In this document: piece by piece, positions 53,001 to 62,000 of the stretch
Layout: the number at the start of each line of letters is the position of its first letter
Numbering within the stretch: the first letter of the stretch is position 1
Assembly (NCBI GenBank): GCA_014208095.1
Contig: JACHMT010000003.1
Span: 434,001-498,000, forward strand
Source: Actinospineispora eucalypti
GTDB lineage: Bacteria > Actinomycetota > Actinomycetes > Mycobacteriales > Pseudonocardiaceae
Length of the DNA: 64,000 bases
Reading direction: 5' to 3'
Translations under genes and position numbers: made by a program
Notes under the pieces: generated by a model
Database searches by the model: none
Told to the model about the DNA's origin: nothing
The model's input: only the letters and a program-made list of their open reading frames with translations

Positions 53001-56000
53001 ACGGGCGCTCGAGCCGGCCGATTCGGTCAACCCGAGGGACTACGGCTGGTCGTCCGGTCGCGACCCGCCGGCGTCCGTGCGGTTGTTCGCCGAGGCCGAC
53101 CTCGCCCGGTACCTGGACGACCGGCGGGGACCCGGTGTGGGCGCGCGGGTCGTTGAGCTGGTCTTCGGCTACACGCTTGATGGCGACGGTGCCAACGTCT
53201 ACTTCCGCGACACCTGGTGGGAGAGCGCCAGTGGCGTGCAGCGCATGCTCGCCGTCCTGCACGAGTTCGGCGCGCACGTCACCGGCACGATCCCCGAGAT
53301 CGACCATGCCCTGCATGCGAAGGCCACCATCGCCCTGATCGACGCGCTCGTGCCCGCCACGGCCCGCGACGAGGCACAGCGCAAGCTGGACACGCGCGCG
53401 AGCTCGACGGTGTTCCGCACCAGGCTGGTCGCCCCGCCGGGGCTGACCGGGGTGCTTCCGGTGTTGGCTGAGGGGCCGGCTTACGGGGCGGTGCCGCACC
53501 TGGTGCAGACCGGGGTCACCTGGGGCTCGGTGGTGGCCGGTGGGCTGATGTTCGGGTGGTTGGGGTTGATCGCGCTCGGGGCGCGCCGGGGTGAGGGTGG
53601 CGTGCCGTTGCTGCCGCTGGGAGACCTGACCTTCGTGCGGGACCTGCCGGGCAGCAACGAGCTTCGCCCGATGCTGATGAGCGACTCTCGGGGCCGGTTG
53701 TGGCAGGTCGAGCGCCTGCCGGTGACCGACGTCGTGGACATCGGCGCGCTGGACAACCTGACCAACCTGTTGCCGGCGCAGTTCGGCCGGGTCTGGATGG
53801 CGAGGGTGTCCAGCACCGTCTTCTCCGGGCCGGGGCCGGACGCCGCGGCGGTCCTGGTCTCCGGCCAGATCGTCCGGGTCAGCGAGATCCCGGTGGTTGG
53901 TGTGCGCGGTCCGGCGGAGCCTGGCGATGACGCGAAGCTGTCGGTCTACCGGGCGCGGTTGTTCGCGTTCGGCGCGCTGGCCGGGGACTGGGGCGAGCGC
54001 CTCTACCTGCGCGGGGACCGGCTCTACCGGGATGGCTACTCCCGGGGCCTGCTGCCGTTCGCCGAGCTGCCCTACGACGCGTTCGCCGCGCTGGCCGGCG
54101 ACGCCCCCGAGATGTACCGGCTGACCGGGGCCGATGCGCTCGACCAGTTCGCCGCGCTGCGCCGGCTTGCCGGGCTGCTGCCGATGACGCTGGCCAACCC
54201 TCGGCAGCGGGAGGTTGCCGGGCAGCGCCTGGCAGAGGCGGCGGACGCGGTGTGGCGAGGCCAGATCCCGCGCGAGCTGGCCGTGCTGCTGGACACCCCG
54301 TACGACTACCGCACGCTCAACTTCGGCTCGTTCGCCATGCCGACCCGCGCCGACCCCCGGACGGTGGCGATCGGCACTCGGCGGGTGGTGAACACCCACG
54401 AGCTGGGCCACTACCTCCAGGAGGGTCGCCGGGTCTGGTTGCACGACTACTCCGCCGGCTGGTTCACCGCGACCATCGGACCCGGCTGGCTGGGCCAGCA
54501 GCTGGCTCGATTGGCGGCGGCAGCCGATCACGGCAACGGTGGTGGGCTGGCCGACGAGGTGTACGGCGGTGTGGTGCGGGACGTAATGCTGCCCCGCATG
54601 TCCTTGCTCGACGCCGGTTCACGGCCGTTGGACGAGGCGGAGTTCCCCAACCTGGCCCGAGGCCCGCCGGAGACCGACTGGCTGCGCCGGATGGTGCGCA
54701 TCACCGATGAGGCGCCGCTGGGCGGACGGCTGATCGGCTTCGGCTGGCGGCCCGCCGGGGTGGTGCACGGGCAGGGAGTGATCCTGGTCCCGGCGCACAT
54801 CGCCGGGCGGGTAGACCGGCTGATCGCCCGCAACCCGGCGTTCGCCTCCTGGTGGGAAGACTTCCTTGGCCACGAGTGGCGGTTCCACATCGCCATGGAC
54901 GAGCACACCAGCGGCCGGCACGCCCGGGACAACGACCGACTGGTGACCGCGTTGATCCGGGAGACCCGGGTACCGGGGAGGGCAGAATCCGACCACCCCG
55001 CCTCAGAGCAGACGGCCGAGTTGTGGCGGCAGTTGCGGAACCTGCGCGGGGCCCTCGGCTTCGGGTGGGCGGACCGGGCCAGGGTCACCGAGGAAGCACT
55101 CCACTCGCTCCGCGATCGGATTCCCTCGGCGCCTTCGGACGGCGACGGGTGGACGCCGGAATCGATCGCGGCTGCCGACGCGGAGCTGAAGGCGCTCGAC
55201 GCGGAGCTTGCCTGGCTGTCGGATGCCGGCCGGCTGCTGGGCTTCGAGGGCGGGGTCCAGTCACTCGAGTTCTGGCGGACCGCGTTCCGCGTGGCCGACG
55301 AGCTGGCCCGGCGACCGGACGACCCGCTGCGGACCAGGCTGGTGGGGGCGATGGTCCGGCACATGGGCGACGAGATGGCCGAGCAGGTCGATTACCGGTC
55401 GCTGGTCGACCAGCTTCGGCAGCGGACTGCCGGGTACCGGCCCGGGACCACCCTGCGGGATCTGGAGGCCATGTGGCTGGTGGCCGTCGTTACCGACGAC
55501 GCGGGCTGGGTTGCCGAGCTGCCCAAGCGGGTGCGTCGTTCGGGCGATCACCTCGGCCCGTTGCTGCGGTTGTGGGTCGAGCCGCTGTTCGCCCCGCTGC
55601 GCGCGCCGCTGGACGAGATGTACCGGCAGGCACCGCCGGCCGGCCAGGAGCGCCTGCACTTCCTCGGCGAGTGGGTGCGGCTGGCCACCCTGTTGGCCCA
55701 GGTGTACGCGGTCACCGACCGGCTCGAGGACCACCAGCCGGACCGGCAGCGCAAGGTACTCGAGCTGGAACTGGAACTGCGCACCTCGATCACCACCGGT
55801 GCGGTTTCCGGCACTCGCGAGACGGTGATCAGGACAATCTCGGACAACCTCGAGCTGCTGTACGAGGTGCGGCTGGATCGACCGGTGCTGCTCGACCCGA
55901 ACACCGAGCCCGAGGTGTTCAACGGGCTGATCGGCTACTACCCGGTGGCCCGGCCGGAGCTGCGCGCGCTGCTGGGCGTCTGGCTACGGGAATGGGCACG

Positions 56001-59000
56001 CACCGGCGGCGACCGCCAAGCCGCCGCCGAGGCGTTCTGGACGGCCCGCGACCGGTGGCTGACCGAGCTCAACGGAACGGCCCCCGAGGTGGTGGCCCGT
56101 GACCTGGCGTCGGAGCCGAGGCCGGTCGCCGGCTACCTGATCGAGGTGCTGACCGACCCGATCGAGATCCTGCACATGCGCTACCCGTTCGCGGCGCGGT
56201 CCTGCTTGAACCTGCTGGTCGGCCCGTACCGCCAGGACGCCCAGACGTACCTGCTGGCCCCCGGCCTGGCCGTGGTGGTGGCCCGCCGGGAATCCGACCG
56301 TGTGCCGGTGAGCGCGACCGAGGTCTACTCCGACGGCTCCCGACTGCTGCGGCTGTCGATCCCGCATGGCCTCATCGACCCGGTGCTACCTCGAGCCCTG
56401 TACGACTACCTGGCGAGCTGGAACACCGAGCTCCGTCCGCTGCACCTGGACACCCCCACCGAGGGGCAGCGGATGTACGACCCGTCGGAGCAGTATCTGC
56501 CTCACCACTCCGGGCAGCTGCTCGAGCAGACCTACTCCCTGCACTCCGACGGAGCGGCCGAGGACCTGCGTTCCGACATATTCGGCCACCCGGCCCACCG
56601 GCCACAACCGATGGACACCGACGTCACTATGGCCGTCCATCGCCTGCCGGCCAGCGACGAGCCCGGCGGCCTCGAGCTGCCGACGGCCGCGCCCGAGGTG
56701 ATCGCCGCCGCGCGGGCCGAAATCACCGGCCGAGGCGCGGAACTGGCCGCCGCGATGGACGAGGCGGCGCGGCTCGTCGTCGAGGCCGACAACATCTTGG
56801 AAGACTTCGACAACGAGGCGACCCTGCGCCTGCTCGATGCGGCCGAACAACGTCTCGGCGAAGTGGGCCGGCTGCTCGACATCCCCGGTGTCGCCGCCGG
56901 GGAACAAACCGATGCGGTGACCGCCCTGCACGACCGGTACACCGGCCTCCGCCGGCGGTTCGCCAGCCTCCGCTACGACATCATTCTTGATCAGAGAGGC
57001 AGCGCCAGGCAGGAGGCCGAAACGATCAAGCTGGCCATCCACTACATGGTCGCGCGGGGACAGACCGCGATCAAGTTGGTCGACCTGGCCGACGTCCTGG
57101 AGATCCAGAACGCGAGATACCTCCGGCACCTGATCATGACCGCCGATCCTCGGCTGCAACTCTGGCGGAGCCCGGTGGGTGTCGTGGTGCGCCTGCGGAG
57201 CGATACCCAGGCGCCGAACGACTCCTCCGGCGGCCCGGGGCGCACCGGCGGCCAAACGCTCAGCTCGGTGGTCCCGCTGGCAGGTGGGTCGGCGGGCATG
57301 CTTGGTCGGCTGGCCGACTGGACCGCCGCGCACCCGGTGCTGTCCACCCTGATCACCGCGGCAGCGCTGGCGACCGGTGTCCTGGCGTGGCACATCATGC
57401 GGCGGGGTCCGCCGCCCTCGGGGCAGCGCTGGGTGGGTGTCGCGCGGCGGGCGACAGCCCTGCTGGTCCGGCCGATCTTCATCGTGGCCGGGTTGGTGCT
57501 CGCGTTCGTCGTGGCGGGCAGCCCCGTCGGGCACGCGGGCACGCCGGCCGACCAGGCGACGGACGGCGGCACGACGCTCGGTACCTGGGTGAGCTGGGGC
57601 ATCATCGGCGCGGTCGGGCTCGGCGCGGTCGGCGGCACGGTCGCGTTCGGCGTGGTCCAGGTGCGGAAGCGGTTGCGCGAAATGGCCAGGGCCCGCGCCG
57701 CGTGGATTCGGGTGACGCCTCGGAGGGTGTGGTTGGGCAGCGCTCCCGGCCACCAGGTGCGGGTGGACGGCCCCGGGGTGCGGCCCGCGCATGCCAGGTT
57801 CACGCTGCACGGCGACCACCTGCACCTCGAGGACTGGGCCGGCAACGGGACCTTCGTCAACGGCGTGCGCGTCGAGCTGCCGCTTCCGGTTCGCCTCGGT
57901 GATGTGATCATCGTGGGCGAAGCCCGCGTGACCGTCGACAACGCGCTGCTGGAGCAGGTTCGGTCGGAGCACCCGGGCGACCCCGAGCGGATCGACCCCG
58001 CCGAGGCCATCGCGGACCTGTACCGGCGGGGCGCGGACGCGCTGTGGGTCTACCGGTGGCTGTCCGACGCGGTGCGGCCGTGGCTGTACCAGGCGCTGCT
58101 GGTCGGTGAACCGTGGGCCAAGGACGACATGGTCTATGTGCTGGCCGCCATCAAGGATCTGCGCGAGCCGGCGCGGCTGATCGACCAACAGCAGCGGGCC
58201 AACCAGCGGCTCGATCCGGCGGTGCGCAGAGACGCGGCGCTGCTGAAGACGATGAGGGCCTTCCCCGACCGGATCGGATTGCTCGGGCCCGTGCCGGGGC
58301 CGACCGTTGACCTGCTGCTGCGGGCGAAGGTCGACGACCTGCTGTCCCGCGCCTACCGGTCGACCAGCCTCGGCCCGAGGGCCGCCGAGTACCGGTTCCT
58401 CTCGCTGTGGGGCGACTCGTCGAACCACGAGCCGGAGATCTGGCTGGGCGAGGGGCTGGTGGACGCCGGTAGCGCGATCTACTGGACGCTGCGCTCGGAG
58501 GGCATCTCGCCGAGATTCGGCGAGGTCGTCGAGCTGTCCGAGATGCACGGTATCGAGCACGAGCTGGCGCATGTCCATGACGAGGAGGTCGCCAAGGTCC
58601 TCGGGGAGGGCCTTGCGGAGCTGACGCTGCGTGAGCAGTACTCGGTGACCTACCGGCTGGAGGAGGGCGCCCGGGGGGTCGCGCTGAACCGGGAGCGGCT
58701 GGCTGAGGGCATGTCACTGGCGTCCACCTTGCGGCGGCTAACGGCGCGGTGGGGGATCCCGGCGATCCGGAGGCTCGAGCTGGAGGACGCCCTGATCCGG
58801 GAGGCTTCGGCGGGTGCACCGCCGGGCTACGACAGACCCTTCCGGCCCGGACAGGTGCGGCGGTCACTGGAGATCGGCAGGACCCTGGAGGACAAGCTGG
58901 GGGTGCCCGGCAAGGGCTGGTTCGAGCCGAGCCGGCCCGAATGGCCGCGCTGGGTGAGGCAGTTCGGGCTGGGGATGCTGGCCGGTGGGGTGCTGGGGTC

Positions 59001-62000
59001 GGCGATTTTCCACCTGATTGGGCTGCCCGGCCTGCTCGGCGGCTCCGCCGACACCGGCCTCCCGTGGTGGTTCGCCGCACTGCCGGGGATGATCGGGCTG
59101 GCCCCGGCTCCGCTCGCGTTCTTGCTGCCGGACGACTTCGGCCGCGGCGCGCAGCGGTTGCTCCGGGCCGCCCTCGGCATGTTGGCCGGGGCGCTGACCG
59201 TGCCCACCATCTGGATGATCCTCGGCGCGAACCAGACCGGGTACGACTCGCTGCCCGCCAGCCCGCCGTCGGGCCGCAGCACGGGGATACTGGCCGCCGG
59301 GCCGGGCCGGGCGCCGTTGGCGATCGCCCCGCACGGTTGGTTGGGCGACTGGGTGCACGCGCACCCGGTGCTGATCCGTGCGGCTGTCGTCGCTGCGGCG
59401 TTCGCATTCATCGTGGCGCTGCCCGGGCCACGGGCTTGGTTGGCGAAGCTGACCAGCCGGTGGCGCAACCGCACCGGAACCGATGCGGATCACGTGTCCG
59501 GCTCGCGCCGGCTCGAGCTTGACCTCACCACTGAGCGAATGCGGCGATTGTTCGCGGCTGCGCCGGTGTATCGAAAGACCGCGATTGTGCGGATCCGGCC
59601 GGCGGGCCCGGACGAGGTGGTGGCCACGGTGCTGGCCAATGGCCTGGTCGAGACCACCAACACCGCGGCCGAGGGCGACGGGGTGATCACGAACCCCGAT
59701 GGGGAGCAGTACCTGATCAGCGCCGAAAAGCTGGCGGCCCGCTACATCGACCTCGGTGACGGTCGTTACCAGGCCAAGGGCATGGTCCGAGCCTTCCGCA
59801 ATCCCACCGGCCGGGACATCACCATCACCGCGTCCTGGGGTGCCCAGCACGGCGGGCCCGATGTGATGATCGCCGTCGCTTATGACCCGGCGAACCCCAG
59901 CCAGATCGGTTCGGCCAGGCTCATTGGGCACGACGAGTTCGCCGCCACCTACCGGCCCGTCACCCGGCGGCCGGCGTGGGTCGGCGGCTGGTGGCGTTGG
60001 ACTAGCCGGATCATGATCGTGCTGGGCCTGGCGGCCCTGCCCGTGCTGGCTCACTTCCTGCCGATGCCCCCGGGCGCGGCGGCGGCCGCGCTGATCCCGG
60101 TGCCGTGGCTGGTGAACCTGCGTCGGCTGCCGGTCGGCACCCGCGCCGGACCGATGGGTGCCACCGCCACCGCCGTGCCGCTCGGGCGGGACGACCGGCG
60201 CGGCTATCTGCTCGGCTTTGGCCTGCCGGCCGGTTCCGGGCCGGTGACGGTCGAGCTGGGCGGCACCCCCCGGACCGGGGTGGTGCGATCGGTCGACCCG
60301 GTGCAGGTCGCCGGCTGGGTGGGCCGGCTGGACTTCCGGATGTCCGACTCGCAGAGGGCCGATTTGGTCGAGCATCTCCGGGGGCTGGGAACCGGCGGAC
60401 TTGCCGTCGTAGTCGTCGAGCTGGCGGCGGATGACTCGCTGGTCTGGCCGAGGCTGGCCGGTGAATCGAGCGTCGGCCGCGAGGTCCGCATCCTCGAGCC
60501 CGGGCCATTCGGCGCGACCAGGGCGAAGAGCGCGCCCGAGGCGTGGGCGGTCACCCCGGACGCGCGGCCGGGCGAGCTGCCCATCACCATCCACGAGCCC
60601 GCCTGGATCGCCCCGGGTACGTGGATCAGCCCTGGAGCGCCGGTGGTGACCGACGTCCGCGACGGACGGCTGCCCGAGCTGCTCGGCGTGGTACGCGGCA
60701 CGACGCTGGACCCCCGTTCGATCACCCGAGGCACCGGCCCTGGCGAGACCGGCCTCACCGGGGCAGTGGCCTTCGGCCCCAGCATGCTGCGCGCGGTCCT
60801 GGCCACCGCGATGTTCGCCGAGGACCCGCGCAACGCGTCCGCCGCCCGGCTGCTCGAAGAAGCCGCGCGCTCGTCCTGGCCGGTGTCGGTGACGGACAGC
60901 CCCAGCCTGGCCAAGGCGGCCGAGGAATACCTGGGCCATGCCGACCTGGCGATCCACCTGGCGTACCAGCCGGGCATCGGCACCGAGCGGATCGCCGGCC
61001 GGCTCGACATGGCGCGGCGCGCGCTGCTGGCCGCCGCCTTCCACAGCCAACGCGAGCCGGGCGCGGGACGGCGCCTGCTGAGCCGGGCCGATCGGCTCGA
61101 GTTGGCCGCCGGCCTGCTGTGGGACAGCATCGCGGCGGACATCGCCGCCGCGGACAGCGTCGGGAAACTGACCGGCCTGGTGAACCCGCTGCGGGTGGCC
61201 ACCGCGCTGCTTCCCGTGCGGATCGAGCACAAGGCCGCCCAGCTGGACCAGATGCGCCAGGCGTACGAAGTGCGCCGCGAGCTGACCCGCCGGGTGGATG
61301 AGCTGCTGGCCCTACCGCTGCCGATCGCCGAAGGCGAGGAGCTGATCGAACTTGCCGATGCGCTGCGCGAGCTGGGCGAGCGGGCGCTGACCAGCACCCG
61401 GCCGATCACCCAGCCCTCGGCCGAACCCGCGGCCGAACGGACGACGCCGGAGCCCACCCGGCAGTCTCTGCCTTCGGGCAACATGCTGATCACGATCGAC
61501 CCGAGCACCTTGCCGCTGGGCCCGCGACCGGCCGCCGAGGAGACGGCCACCCCGCCGACCCCCGCCGACGACACGGCGTCCCAGGAGACCTCCGCCGAGG
61601 ACAGCCGGCGAGCGGGCTGGTGGGGACGTCTCGGCCTGTGGCTGATGTCCCTGCTGGCCGCGCCGATCGCCGCACTGGCCGCCGACCACCGCGTGCGCGT
61701 CCCCCTCGGTGGCGGGGATGCGCTGGCCGGCGGCCGGTTCACCGAGCTGGCCTCGCCGCTGTCGCGGCTGTTGAACGGTCCGCTGGCCCCCGCCCGCGAA
61801 TGGGCGGCCGTCCACCCCGTCTCGGTCATCGCGGTACTCGCCACCACCTCGGTGGTGATCATGCTGCGTGCTCAGCTGGCACACGCGGCCCGGATCGCGC
61901 TCGCCTCACCCGTGCGCAAGCTGCTCGGCGCGGTGCCCGCTTGGGTGGTGTACGGGCTGGGCGTGCTGGCCGGGATCGCCATCGCGGTACCGCTTGGGCC

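Noticed and set aside
58864..61230. Other long antisense frames in gene B (for example 48547-51066, 56386-58578, 58864-61230)
   Set aside because: Same argument: low-complexity translations that lie opposite clear domains of protein B.
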